Notes: generated by a model from the sequence alone, not told the origin. DNA of 64,000 bases from Nocardioides cremeus (GCF_030518195.1 NZ_JAULSC010000005.1:1-64000); one strand, 5' to 3'. Positions 11,649-20,122 are shown, counted from the first letter of the stretch. Made by a program: numbers and translations.

Positions 11649-11753
11649 GCGCACCGACCACCGGGCGGCTAGGATCACCGCGCCCGCCGGCTGATTCCCG
11701 ACGACTGCCAGGCAGCCCCACGCAGCCCCTTCCGACCCGCCACTGGAGACCAC

Positions 11754-12599
11754 GTGCGCCACCCGAGCCGTGCCACGGCGCTCGCCGGCGCCGCGACCGT
11801 CCTGGCCCTGGCGCTCTCGGCCTGCACCGGCTCGGCCGGTTCCGGCGACGCGCGCGGTGCCGGAGCCACGCAGGGCCGCAACCCCGACCCGGCCCTGGTC
11901 GACTCGACCTCGGTGCCCGAGCTGGGCCAGTGCCGCAACCTGCGCCCCGAGGACGTCGCGCTGCCGGCCAACGCCACCGCCGCCGTCGACTGCACCGAGG
12001 AGCACACCGCCCAGACCTACGCGGTGGGCACCCTGCCCGACAAGCTGCACGACGCGGCGTACGACTCCGACGAGCTGGGGGCCTGGGCCTACAAGACCTG
12101 CTCGAAGGGGCTGATGGCCTTCCTCGGCGCCGACGAGTCGTCGGTGATGCGCACCATCGTGACGTGGTCGTGGTTCCGCCCGTCCGAGGCCGCCTGGGAC
12201 GAGGGCGCGCGGTGGTACCGCTGCGACGTGATCGGTGGCGGCGGCGAGGGCGTCGACTACCGGCCGCTGCCCAAGACCGCCGAGGGCCTGCTGATGGGGC
12301 TGCCGCCCGACGAGTGGATGGTCTGCGCCGACGGGCCGGCCGTGGCAGGCTCGCCCAAGGTGCCCTGCTCCGAGGAGCACACCTGGCGAGCGGTCACCAC
12401 CATCAAGGTCGGCGAGCCCGGCGACGACTACCCGGGCGACCGGGTCGTCGAGGTCACCAGCCGCGACTTCTGCTCCGACTCGGTGGCCGCCTGGCTGGGC
12501 TACCCGCTGGAGTACGACTTCGGCTTCACCTGGTTCAAGGAGGCCGAGTGGCAGGTCGGCAACCGCCGCTCGGTGTGCTGGGCGCGCACCTCGTCGTGA
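11754..12599 (+). CDS. Septum-formation-domain lipoprotein, copy 1
   Basis: The 281-residue product has a lipoprotein signal peptide ending in the lipobox LALSAC (Cys24), so it should be anchored to the outer face of the membrane. The mature part resembles the actinobacterial 'septum formation' domain, with paired cysteines and two similar halves featuring WYRCDV and CSEEHTWRAV. Its molecular role is not established. The GTG at 11754 follows GGAG by 5 bases. A paralogous lipoprotein starts inside its stop codon (GTGA at 12596), so the pair is one transcription unit. A TAGGAT about 78 bases upstream (11671-11676) is a possible -10 element. Confidence 0.72.
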   Translation: MRHPSRATALAGAATVLALALSACTGSAGSGDARGAGATQGRNPDPALVDSTSVPELGQCRNLRPEDVALPANATAAVDCTEEHTAQTYAVGTLPDKLHDAAYDSDELGAWAYKTCSKGLMAFLGADESSVMRTIVTWSWFRPSEAAWDEGARWYRCDVIGGGGEGVDYRPLPKTAEGLLMGLPPDEWMVCADGPAVAGSPKVPCSEEHTWRAVTTIKVGEPGDDYPGDRVVEVTSRDFCSDSVAAWLGYPLEYDFGFTWFKEAEWQVGNRRSVCWARTSS

Positions 12600-13483
12600 C
12601 CCGGCTGCCGCGCACCGGCGCCGCCACGCTCGCCGTGGCGGTGGTGCTGGGGCCCGCGCTGGTGGCCTGCTCCGCCGACGAGCCGGACCCGGCCGACGCC
12701 GGACCGGTGTCCGCGTCATCGGCGCCGCCGGCCTCGTCTGCACCCGTCGAGCCGCCGGAACCGTCCGAGCCGCCCGAGCCGGTCGAGCCACCGCCTACCG
12801 CCACCTGCTACCGCCTGTCGTACGACGACGCCGTCGCGCCGACCTCGACGGCGCCGGCGGTGCGCTGCGCGAGCCCGCACACGGCGGTGACCTTCGACGC
12901 CGGGCCGCTCGACACCGTGGTCGACGGGCACCTGCTGGCCGTGGACTCCGAGCGGGTGCAGGCCGAGGTGGCCGAGCGCTGCCCGGCCGCCCTCGGCGAC
13001 TTCGTCGGTGGTGGGCCCGACGCCCTGCGGCTGAGCATGCTGCGCAGCGTGTGGTTCACCCCGAGCCTCGAGGAGGCCGACCAGGGTGCGTCGTGGTACC
13101 GCTGCGACGTGGTGGCCCTCGCCGGCGCCGAGCAGCTGGCCGACCTCACCCCGCCGATGCGGGGGGTGCTGGGCACCGAGGCCGGGCGAGAGCGGTACGG
13201 CATGTGCGGCACCGCCGAGCCGGGCACCCCCGACTTCAGCCGGGTGCTGTGCTCGGCCGAGCACACCTGGCGGGCGGTGCAGGTCGTCGACCTCGGCGCC
13301 GGCCAGGGCGACGCGGCGTACCCCGGCGAGGACGCCGCCCGCGCCCGCGGCCAGGAGCCCTGCGAGGCGGCCGGTCGCCAGGCCGCCGAGGACCCGCTCG
13401 ACTTCAGCTGGGGATACGAGTGGCCCGACGCGGACCAGTGGGCCGCCGGCCAGCGCCACGGCCTCTGCTGGGTCCCCGACTGA
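12596..13483 (+). CDS. Septum-formation-domain lipoprotein, copy 2
   Basis: This 295-residue lipoprotein (lipobox LVAC, Cys25) has a Pro/Glu/Ser-rich linker of about 40 residues, with runs such as PPEPSEPPEPVEPPP. The domain after it shares WYRCDV and CSAEHTWRAV with the preceding gene. It is a tandem paralogue that has diverged strongly, so duplication is old. It would sit at the cell surface with the linker spanning part of the wall. Its GTG overlaps the upstream stop by four bases. The 3' end is followed directly by an array of 22-bp repeats. No function beyond a surface or division-associated role can be inferred. Confidence 0.7.
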   Translation: MTRLPRTGAATLAVAVVLGPALVACSADEPDPADAGPVSASSAPPASSAPVEPPEPSEPPEPVEPPPTATCYRLSYDDAVAPTSTAPAVRCASPHTAVTFDAGPLDTVVDGHLLAVDSERVQAEVAERCPAALGDFVGGGPDALRLSMLRSVWFTPSLEEADQGASWYRCDVVALAGAEQLADLTPPMRGVLGTEAGRERYGMCGTAEPGTPDFSRVLCSAEHTWRAVQVVDLGAGQGDAAYPGEDAARARGQEPCEAAGRQAAEDPLDFSWGYEWPDADQWAAGQRHGLCWVPD

Positions 13484-13486
13484 GCC

Positions 13487-13661
13487 GACCCGTCCCAAAC
13501 TTCACCCTGACCCGGCCCGAATCTCTCCCTGACCCGGCCCGAACTTCGCACCCAGTCGGCCCAAACCGACCATGGGAGATTCAGGCCGGGTCGGCGGGAA
13601 GTTCAGGCCGGGTCGGCGGGAAGTTCAGGCCGGGTCGGCGGGAAGTTGGGGCCGGGTCGGC
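13487..13661 (+). repeat. 22-bp repeat array A, two inverted arms between convergent genes
   Basis: The gap between the lipoprotein gene and era is filled by 22-bp units. Four direct copies lie at 13574-13595, 13596-13617, 13618-13639 and 13640-13661, all sharing GGCCGGGTCGGC. Three copies of the reverse complement lie at 13487-13508, 13509-13530 and 13531-13552 (core GACCCGGCCCGAA). A 21-base centre separates the arms. The last unit reaches the era stop codon. A transcript from either side could fold into a hairpin of more than 60 imperfect pairs, so the array may terminate both convergent transcripts. Very similar arrays occur at 23394 and 38111. Confidence 0.85.
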
Positions 13662-14587
13662 TAGAAGCCGAGCTTGCGCAGCTGGCGGGGGTCGCGCTGC
13701 CAGTCCTTGGCGATCTTGACGCGCAGGTCGAGGTAGACCGGGGTGCCCAGCAGCGCCTCGATCTGGACCCGGGCGTCGGTGCCGACCTTGCGCAGCCGCG
13801 CGCCCTTCCGGCCGATCATGATCCCCTTCTGGGAGTCGCGCTCGACGTAGACGACGGCGTAGATGTCGAGCAGCGGCTTGTCCTCGTCACGCCCCTCGCG
13901 CAGGCCCATCTCGTCGACGACAACGGCGATGGAGTGCGGCAGCTCGTCGCGCACGCCCTCGAGGGCGGCCTCGCGCACCAGCTCGGCGACGATCGCCTCC
14001 TCGGGGGCGTCGCTGAGTTCGCCGTCGGGGTAGAGCTGCGGGCCCTCGGGCAGCAGCCCCACCAGCAGGTCCTCGAGCAGCGAGACCTGGTCGCCCGCCT
14101 GCGCCGAGACCGGCACGATCTCGGCCCACTCGATGCCGAGGTCGGCGCCGAGGGCCTGGATGTCGAGCAGGTGCTGGCCGATCTGCTCGGGGGTGGCCAG
14201 GTCGGTCTTGGTGGCGATGGCGACCTTGGTGGTGCGCTTGATCTTGGCCATCTCCGAGACGATGAACCGGTCACCCGGCCCGACCTTCTCGTTGGCTGGG
14301 AAGCAGACCGCGACCACGTCGACCTCGGCCAGCGTGGTCTTGACCAGGTCGTTGAGCCGCTCGCCTAGCAGCGTGCGGGGCCGGTGCAGGCCGGGGGTGT
14401 CGACCAGGATCAGCTGGGCGTCGGGGCGGTGCACGATGCCGCGCACCACCGTGCGGGTCGTCTGCGGCTTCGAGGAGGTGATGACCACCTTCGAGCCGAC
14501 CAGCGCGTTGGTCAGCGTCGACTTCCCCGCGTTGGGCCGTCCGACGAACGAGGCGAACCCGCTCCTGTGCTCCGGTGTGCTGCTCAT
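13661..14587 (-). CDS. era: GTPase Era (ribosome assembly)
   Basis: Era binds 16S rRNA 3' ends during 30S maturation. The 308-residue product has G1 GRPNAGKS (residues 16-23), the switch region with TTRTVVRG, G3 DTPG, and a G4 motif reading TKTD where NKxD is usual. The C-terminal KH domain contains IMIGRKGARLRKVG. Length is normal. ATG at 14587 overlaps the stop of the upstream flavoprotein gene (ATGA). In M. tuberculosis era follows directly after the Rv2365c gene; here about 9 kb of lipid genes separate them. The stop codon abuts repeat array A. Confidence 0.95.
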   Translation of the reverse strand: MSSTPEHRSGFASFVGRPNAGKSTLTNALVGSKVVITSSKPQTTRTVVRGIVHRPDAQLILVDTPGLHRPRTLLGERLNDLVKTTLAEVDVVAVCFPANEKVGPGDRFIVSEMAKIKRTTKVAIATKTDLATPEQIGQHLLDIQALGADLGIEWAEIVPVSAQAGDQVSLLEDLLVGLLPEGPQLYPDGELSDAPEEAIVAELVREAALEGVRDELPHSIAVVVDEMGLREGRDEDKPLLDIYAVVYVERDSQKGIMIGRKGARLRKVGTDARVQIEALLGTPVYLDLRVKIAKDWQRDPRQLRKLGF

Positions 14588-15357
14588 CGTTCCCTCGCTG
14601 CGTCGTAGTCGGCCCAGATCTCCTCGTCGGACTTGCCGGCGGCCTTGCCGGCGCGCCAGATGGGCCCCGGGTCGACCGCCCTGGGCTGGCGCTGGGCGCC
14701 ACCGCGCCAGTAGCCCATGACGTCGTACGCCGTGCTGGGCAGCCGGCGCTCGCGCATCAGGTGCTTGCGGATGGCCCGCATCTGAGCCGACTCCCCCGCC
14801 ATCCAGAAGTAGCCCTCACCCTCGGGCCAGACCAGGTCGCCGACCACCTCGGCCAGCGACGACTCGCCGTCGCCGGGCTGGGCCAGCCAGGTCACGTCGC
14901 TGCCGTCGGGCAGGTAGCCGGGCACCCGCTCGGGGACCTCGGCCCACACCCGGGTCGGCAGGTCGACCTCCTCGCTGATGCGCGCCATGGCGGGCATCGC
15001 GGTCAGGTCGCCGACCAGCATCAGCCAGCGCGCGCCCTCGGGCAGGGTGAAGGAGCCCTTCGGCTCGGTGACCACGACCCGCTGGCCCACCACGTCGGGC
15101 AGCTGGGCCCACTCGGTGACCAGGCCGACGTCGTGGACGACCACGTCGAGCACCAGCTCGCCGCCGGTGAAGGAGCGCACCGTGTAGTAGCGGCTCTGGA
15201 ACTGCCCGGGCACCACGAGGCCGACCCACTCGTCGGGCACCCCGGTGCTGGCGAAGCCGCCCAGGCCCTCGCCGCCGAGCCGCAGCCGCAGCAGGTGGTC
15301 GGTGATCCGTTCGCGGCCCAGCACCTCGGCCTCGAAGGTCATCGCTCGCGTGCTCAC
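14584..15357 (-). CDS. Siderophore-interacting FAD protein (SIP/ViuB type)
   Basis: The 257-residue protein has the SIP family layout: an FAD-binding barrel with SRYYTVRSF and a C-terminal NAD(P)H domain (LMLVGDLTAMPAM, YFWMAGESAQMRAIRKHL). Family members reduce ferric siderophores and release iron in the cytoplasm. Here the gene lies between tmsB and era, 13 bases after tmsB, not next to siderophore genes and without a visible iron box. It might therefore serve as a flavin reductase for the lipid pathway, but that is speculation. The start is GTG at 15357 or ATG at 15342. Confidence 0.8.
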   Translation of the reverse strand: MSTRAMTFEAEVLGRERITDHLLRLRLGGEGLGGFASTGVPDEWVGLVVPGQFQSRYYTVRSFTGGELVLDVVVHDVGLVTEWAQLPDVVGQRVVVTEPKGSFTLPEGARWLMLVGDLTAMPAMARISEEVDLPTRVWAEVPERVPGYLPDGSDVTWLAQPGDGESSLAEVVGDLVWPEGEGYFWMAGESAQMRAIRKHLMRERRLPSTAYDVMGYWRGGAQRQPRAVDPGPIWRAGKAAGKSDEEIWADYDAARER

Positions 15358-15370
15358 CCGCCGAGGCTAC

Positions 15371-16642
15371 TCACCACGAGGGACGCAGCGGGAATCCGTC
15401 GTCGCCGTCGGGGCCGGTGTGCACGGCCAGGACCTGGTGCAGCTGGATCTCGTTGCGCTCGAAGCCCAGCCGCGAGCCGGCCATGTAGAGGCCCCACACC
15501 CGCGCGGTGCCGTCGCCGACCTCGGCGACGCACTCGTCCCAGTGCTCCACCAGGTTGGCGCACCAGTCGCGCAGGGTCATCGCGTAGTGGCGGCGCAGGT
15601 TCTCCTCGTGCACGACCTCGAGCCCGGCGTCCTGGGCGTGGGTGATGATCGTGCCCGAGCCGATGAGCTCCCCGTCGGGGAAGACGTAGCGGTCGATGAA
15701 GGCGCCGGTCTCGCGCGGGGTGTTGTCGGGGCGGGTGATGCAGTGGTTGAGCAGCCGCCCGCCCTCGCGCAGGTGGTCGCGCACGAACCCGAAGTACGCC
15801 GGGTAGTTCTTCACCCCGACGTGCTCCATCAGCCCGATCGAGCTGATCGCGTCGAAGCCGGTCTCGCGCACCGCGCGGTAGTCGCTGTGGCGCACCTCGG
15901 CCAGGTGGGCGAGCCCGTCGGCCTCGAACGCCTCGCGTGCGTACGCCGCCTGCTCGCGGCTCAGGGTCACGCCCAGCGCCTGCACGCCGTAGTGCTGCGT
16001 CGCGTGCCGCACCATCCCGCCCCAGCCGCAGCCGAGGTCGAGCAGGCGCATCCCGGGTCGCAGCCCGAGCTTGCGGCAGACCAGGTCGAACTTCTCGGCC
16101 TGGGCCTCCTCGAGGCCGGCGTCGGCGTCGGGGTAGACCGCGCAGGTGTAGGCCATCGAGGGCCCCAGCACGTGGCGGTAGAAGGTGTTGGAGACGTCGT
16201 AGTGGTGCGAGATGACCCCGGCGTCGCGGTCGAGCGAGTGCCGCACGCCCTCGACCACGCGGCGCCAGCGCGGCAGGTGCTCCTGCGGCGGGGGCGGCGG
16301 CGGCTTGAGGTTGGCCAGCCCGAGGCCGCGCAGCAGGGTCACGGCCTCGCCGATCGAGGGGGTGCGGAAGCGCAGGTGGTTCTGCAGCAGCGTCATCGCC
16401 TCGTACGGGTCGCCGGGGTGCACCCCGTCGATCTCCAGGTCGCCGCTGACGTAGGCCCGGGCCATGCCCAGGTCGCCGGGCGCGGTGAGCAGGTAGGCCA
16501 GCCCGCGCTGGTCGAGCAGCCGCAGGGTGATCGCGGCCTCGGTGGGGCCGGCCGCGGACCCGTCGTACGCCTCGAAGCGCACGGGCATCCCGTCGCGCAT
16601 CAGGGAGGCCACCGCGTCGCCGATGGGGATGGTGGAGGTCAC
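15371..16642 (-). CDS. tmsB: S-adenosylmethionine-dependent fatty acid methyltransferase (TmsB-like)
   Basis: The 423-residue enzyme belongs to the cyclopropane-fatty-acid synthase family, with the SAM-binding motif LDLGCGWGGM at 201-210 and SHHYDVSNTFY just before it. A proline run (114-119) divides the N-terminal lipid-binding part from the catalytic domain. Because it is coupled (GTGA overlap) to an FAD oxidoreductase, it is best read as the methyltransferase that adds a methylene group at C10 of phospholipid oleoyl chains in the tuberculostearic (10-methylstearic) acid pathway, rather than a cyclopropane synthase. Nocardioides strains are known to contain 10-methyl fatty acids. The small tmsC gene of some operons is not seen here. 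Confidence 0.75.
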   Translation of the reverse strand: MTSTIPIGDAVASLMRDGMPVRFEAYDGSAAGPTEAAITLRLLDQRGLAYLLTAPGDLGMARAYVSGDLEIDGVHPGDPYEAMTLLQNHLRFRTPSIGEAVTLLRGLGLANLKPPPPPPQEHLPRWRRVVEGVRHSLDRDAGVISHHYDVSNTFYRHVLGPSMAYTCAVYPDADAGLEEAQAEKFDLVCRKLGLRPGMRLLDLGCGWGGMVRHATQHYGVQALGVTLSREQAAYAREAFEADGLAHLAEVRHSDYRAVRETGFDAISSIGLMEHVGVKNYPAYFGFVRDHLREGGRLLNHCITRPDNTPRETGAFIDRYVFPDGELIGSGTIITHAQDAGLEVVHEENLRRHYAMTLRDWCANLVEHWDECVAEVGDGTARVWGLYMAGSRLGFERNEIQLHQVLAVHTGPDGDDGFPLRPSW

Positions 16643-17997
16643 TGTCGTCGCACCGCCTTGTCGTAGAGCGAGGTGAGCCGGTCGTCGGGGTCGTGGAGGC
16701 TCTTGACGGCGCCCAGCCGCTCGCCGTCGTAGAGCCGGTCGAAGGTCGCGCGGTCGTAGAACGCCTCGGAGTAGAGCGACTTGTGCCCGCCCAGCGCGTG
16801 CACCTGCTCCTCGATGGCGCGGTTGGTCGGGCCCTCGGGCGCGTCGGGGCCGACGTGCACGGTGCCCCAGAAGCCGACGTTGACGTAGACCCGGTGCGGC
16901 GCCAGCGGGTAGGTCGGCCAGTCGCGGTGGGCGACCAGCGGGCACAGCCACACCGGTCGCATCCCCACGTGCTCGTCGAACCACGCGAGGAACTCGGGCA
17001 GCCGGGCCAGCGGCACCTCGACGTCCTGGACGACCCGCTCGCGCTGCGGGCGGCCCGCGCGCCGGTCGAGCCGGTCGACGAGCCCGAGGCGGGCGTCGAG
17101 GCCGACGAGGCGGTGGTAGACGTCGGAGCGGCGCCAGCGGCGCGGCCACAGCCGGCGCACCAGCGGGTGCTGGGCCCCGAACGCAGCCGAGCACCAGAAC
17201 CAGTCGGTGTCCCAGCGCCAGAGGTAGTCCTCCATGGTGAGCAGGTCCTCGCCGCGCTCGCGGACCGAGCGGTAGTAGACCTGCTGCCCGGTGTAGTCGG
17301 AGGTCGGCGCGTCGGTGGGCTCGGTCCAGGTGGCCAGGGTCAGGACGTGCTCGCCGGGCTCGAAGGAGACGCCGTCGAGGCCGTCGACCCGGGTGCCCTC
17401 CCACTCCCGCGTCGCGGTGATCTCGTCGATGGCCGCCACCAGCCGGGCCGGGTCGTCGAACCGCACGTGGCGCAGCCGCACGTGGCCGGGGACCGGCTCG
17501 AGCCCGATGCGCAGCCGGGTGGCGTAGCCCAGCGAGCCGTAGGAGTTGGGGAAGGCGTCGAAGAGCGCGTCGCCGGGGCGGGTGGTGACGACCTCGCCGG
17601 CGCCGGTCAGCACGTCCATCTCGAGCACCGACTCGTGCGGCAGGCCGCTGCGGAAGCTCGTCGACTCCACGCCCAGGCCGGTCACGGCGCCGCCGAGGGT
17701 GATCGTGCGCAGCTGCGGCACCACCAGCGGCACCAGCGAGTGGGCCAGCGTGGCGCTCACGAGGTCCTCGTAGGTGCACATGCCCTGCACCTCGGCGGTG
17801 CCCGTGGCGGGGTCGACCTCGATCACGCCGGTCAGGCCGGTGACGTCGAGCCCGGGGCCCGTGGGCTCCGCCCTGGGGCGGAAGAGGTTCGAGGTGCGCT
17901 TGGCCAGCCGCACCGGCGCGCCCGCCGGGATCGCGTCGTACGACGCCCGCAGCCGCGCCACCGCCCGCTCGTGCTCGTCCCAGCCGATGCTGCCCAC
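16639..17997 (-). CDS. tmsA: FAD-linked oxidoreductase for 10-methyl fatty acids (TmsA-like)
   Basis: The 452-residue protein has the FAD-binding PCMH domain seen in DHCR24-like oxidases: KRTSNLFRPRA, GVIEVDPATGTAEVQG and the flavin-contacting TITLGGAVTGLGVEST at about residues 104-119. TmsA reduces the 10-methylene intermediate made by TmsB to a 10-methyl branch using NADPH. The pairing with a CFA-type methyltransferase, tmsA first and tmsB overlapping, matches characterised actinobacterial tms/bfa operons. GTG at 17997 was chosen because TAACTT lies 7 bases upstream. An upstream GTG at 18075 would add 26 Arg/Pro-rich residues that look non-coding. Confidence 0.77.
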   Translation of the reverse strand: MGSIGWDEHERAVARLRASYDAIPAGAPVRLAKRTSNLFRPRAEPTGPGLDVTGLTGVIEVDPATGTAEVQGMCTYEDLVSATLAHSLVPLVVPQLRTITLGGAVTGLGVESTSFRSGLPHESVLEMDVLTGAGEVVTTRPGDALFDAFPNSYGSLGYATRLRIGLEPVPGHVRLRHVRFDDPARLVAAIDEITATREWEGTRVDGLDGVSFEPGEHVLTLATWTEPTDAPTSDYTGQQVYYRSVRERGEDLLTMEDYLWRWDTDWFWCSAAFGAQHPLVRRLWPRRWRRSDVYHRLVGLDARLGLVDRLDRRAGRPQRERVVQDVEVPLARLPEFLAWFDEHVGMRPVWLCPLVAHRDWPTYPLAPHRVYVNVGFWGTVHVGPDAPEGPTNRAIEEQVHALGGHKSLYSEAFYDRATFDRLYDGERLGAVKSLHDPDDRLTSLYDKAVRRQ

Positions 17998-18004
17998 CTC
18001 CTCC

Positions 18005-18010
18005 AAGTTA
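18005..18010 (-). promoter_or_regulatory. -10 element (TAACTT) of the tmsA-tmsB operon
   Basis: TAACTT on the minus strand is followed by GGAGGAG and the GTG at 17997. The 7-base spacing supports a leaderless message. The purine run could also act as a ribosome site, but it has no spacing. Confidence 0.45.
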
Positions 18011-18089
18011 CTCCTCCCGGGCCCCCGGCGCCGGGCACTTCGGCCGTCCGGGTGGGGCAGTGCGACCCGGGGCACGGTAGACAGGGCCC

Positions 18090-18890
18090 GTGACGTGGCG
18101 AGGCATGCGCGCCCTGCTCGGGTCGGCCCACCTGGGCCCGACCCTGGCCGTGACCGCGCTCGCGGCCCTGCTCACCGTGCCGGCGGGCGTCGGGGGCGGG
18201 CGCGCCGTGCTCGTGGTGGCGGCGGTGCTGACCGGCCAGCTCTCCATCGGCTGGAGCAACGACCTCGTCGACGTACGCCGCGACCGCGCGGTCGGTCGCA
18301 CCGACAAGCCCCTGGCCACCGGGGAGCTCTCGGAGCGGCTGGTGCGCTGGTGCTGTGGCGCGGCGCTGGTGGCCACGGTGGTGCTCTCGCTGGCCGCGGG
18401 CCTGCCCGCGGGCCTGGCGCACCTGCTGCTGGTCGCCTCCGGCTGGGCCTACAACCTCGGTCTCAAGGCCACGGCGCTGTCGTGGCTGCCCTACGCGGTG
18501 GCCTTCGGCGGGCTGCCGGCCTTCGTGTGGCTCGCCGGGCCCGATGCTCCCCCGCTGTGGGGGGTCGCGGCCGGCGCGCTGCTGGGCGTGGGCGCGCACC
18601 TGACGAACGTGCTGCCCGACCTCGGCGACGACGCGGCCACCGGCGTGCGCGGGCTGCCGCACCGTCTGGGTCCGCGGCTGCTGCCGGTCGCGGCGGTCGC
18701 GGTGCTGGTGGCCGCCAGCGTGGTGATCGCCCTCGGCGCTCCGGGCCTGCCGCGCTGGGCGCTGGGCGCCGGGGCGCTGCTGGTGGCGGCGCTGGCGGGG
18801 CTGGCGCTGGTGCGCGGCGGACGGGACTCGTTCCGCGCTGCGGTGGGCATCGCCCTGGTCGACGTGGCGCTGCTGGTGGTGGCCGGATGA
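18090..18890 (+). CDS. UbiA-family prenyltransferase
   Basis: The 266-residue integral membrane protein has about eight hydrophobic helices. It carries the first aspartate-rich motif NDLVDVRRDRAVGR (about residues 57-70), used to bind prenyl diphosphate through Mg2+, and a second acidic motif DLGDDAATGVRGLPHRLG (about 176-193). It should transfer a prenyl chain to an aromatic acceptor. As first gene of an operon with a type III polyketide synthase, its acceptor is probably the PKS product, as for the UbiA-type enzyme of the Actinoplanes agq cluster. GTG at 18090 is preceded, 6 bases away, by TAGACA, a near match to a -10 element. Confidence 0.85.
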   Translation: MTWRGMRALLGSAHLGPTLAVTALAALLTVPAGVGGGRAVLVVAAVLTGQLSIGWSNDLVDVRRDRAVGRTDKPLATGELSERLVRWCCGAALVATVVLSLAAGLPAGLAHLLLVASGWAYNLGLKATALSWLPYAVAFGGLPAFVWLAGPDAPPLWGVAAGALLGVGAHLTNVLPDLGDDAATGVRGLPHRLGPRLLPVAAVAVLVAASVVIALGAPGLPRWALGAGALLVAALAGLALVRGGRDSFRAAVGIALVDVALLVVAG

Positions 18891-20080
18891 GCGACTCCCA
18901 CGACCTGGTCGTCGTCGGCGCCGGGCCCGCGGGCTCGGCCGCCGCGCTCGCGGCCCTGGCGCACTCCCCCCACCTGCGGGTGCTGCTCGTCGACCGCGCC
19001 GACCTGCCCCGTGACAAGTGCTGCGGCGACGGCATCGCGCCCCACGTGCTCGACGTGCTGCGCCCGCTGGGGGCCGCCGACGTGGTCGAGGGCTGGCGCC
19101 CGTTGCGCCACCTGACCCTCTCCCGCGGCTCGCGCGAGGTCGCGGGCCGGATGCGCCGCGAGGTGCACGTCATCCCCCGCGAGGTCCTCGACGCCCGCCT
19201 CGCCGAGCGCGCCGTCGAGCGCGGGGCCGACCTCGTGAGCCACCGGGTGCGCGAGGTGCACGCCACCGGCGACGGGGTGGACCTCGACCACCTGCGGGCC
19301 CGCGTGGTCGTCGGCGCCGACGGGGTGCACTCGGCGGTGCGCGCCGGCACCGGTCTCGACCCGACCGCGCCCCGGGCCCTGGCGCTGCGCGGCTACGCAC
19401 CGACACCGCCGGGTCGCCGCGGCCTGCAGGTGATCCGCTACGGCGAGCGCCGCCAGCCCTCCTACGCCTGGTCCTTCGACCGGGGCGACGGCCTGGCCAA
19501 CGTCGGGTACGGCGAGCTGGTCGGCGGCGCCGATCCGCCGAGCCGGGCGCTGCTGCTCGAGCAGCTCGAGGAGCTGCTGCCCGGCGCCACCGACGGCGGG
19601 ACCGCCTGGCGCGGGCACCACCTGCCGCTCTCGGGGCTGGGCTGGCGCCACCCCGACGGCCCGGTGCTGCTCGCCGGCGACGCGGCCGGGCTGGTCAACC
19701 CGATGACCGGCGAGGGCATCTACTACGCGGTCGCCACCGGCGCGCTGGCCGGCCGGGCCGCGGCGCGCGCCCTGGCCGCGGACGAGCCGGCGGCCGCGGG
19801 GGCGGCGTACGGGCGGGAGGTGCGGGCGCTGCTCGGACGCCACCTGCGCCACACCTGGGCCGCGGCCCGGCTCTCGCGGCACCCGCGGGTCGTCGACGCC
19901 GGCATCGGCGCCGCGGCCCGCGACCAGCGCGTCTTCGACGACCTCGTCGAGATCGGCCTGGGCGGCGGCCGGATCGGTCCGCGCCTGGGCCTGGGTCTGC
20001 TGGGCGGCCTGCTCACCGGACCGTCCCGCCCGGCTCCACCCACGACTCCGCCGTCCGACCACCACCTGACCACCACCTGA
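18887..20080 (+). CDS. Geranylgeranyl reductase-family FAD oxidoreductase
   Basis: The 397-residue flavoprotein starts with the dinucleotide motif VVGAGPAGSAAA (about 10-21), then DRADLPRDKCCGDGI, the cysteine-containing motif of the geranylgeranyl reductase family, and LLAGDAAGLVNPMTGEGI, the second FAD motif (about 264-281). Such enzymes saturate prenyl double bonds. In this operon it may reduce the prenyl group attached by the UbiA protein, which would give a dihydrogeranyl-type side chain. The ATG overlaps the previous stop (ATGA). The last residues (HHLTTT) and the stop codon lie in a six-copy 11-bp tandem repeat. Confidence 0.82.
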   Translation: MSDSHDLVVVGAGPAGSAAALAALAHSPHLRVLLVDRADLPRDKCCGDGIAPHVLDVLRPLGAADVVEGWRPLRHLTLSRGSREVAGRMRREVHVIPREVLDARLAERAVERGADLVSHRVREVHATGDGVDLDHLRARVVVGADGVHSAVRAGTGLDPTAPRALALRGYAPTPPGRRGLQVIRYGERRQPSYAWSFDRGDGLANVGYGELVGGADPPSRALLLEQLEELLPGATDGGTAWRGHHLPLSGLGWRHPDGPVLLAGDAAGLVNPMTGEGIYYAVATGALAGRAAARALAADEPAAAGAAYGREVRALLGRHLRHTWAAARLSRHPRVVDAGIGAAARDQRVFDDLVEIGLGGGRIGPRLGLGLLGGLLTGPSRPAPPTTPPSDHHLTTT

Positions 20081-20122
20081 CCACCACCTGACCACCACCT
20101 GACCACCACCTGACCACCACCT
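20057..20122 (+). repeat. Six perfect tandem copies of an 11-bp unit
   Basis: GACCACCACCT is repeated six times without a mismatch at 20057-20122, spanning the reductase stop codon (20078-20080) and the gap before the polyketide synthase. Because 11 is not a multiple of three, TGA appears in all three frames across the array, so changes in copy number would alter only the last few residues of the reductase and the distance to the next gene. Confidence 0.95.

Noticed and set aside
13574..13661. CRISPR-like array
   Set aside because: Repeats are contiguous 22-bp units with no unique spacers, and there are no cas genes.
15371..17779. Fusion of TmsA and TmsB in one 802-codon frame
   Set aside because: The upstream part of this frame is not the TmsA reading frame; TmsA is coded in a different frame and TmsB starts at the GTGA overlap at 16642.
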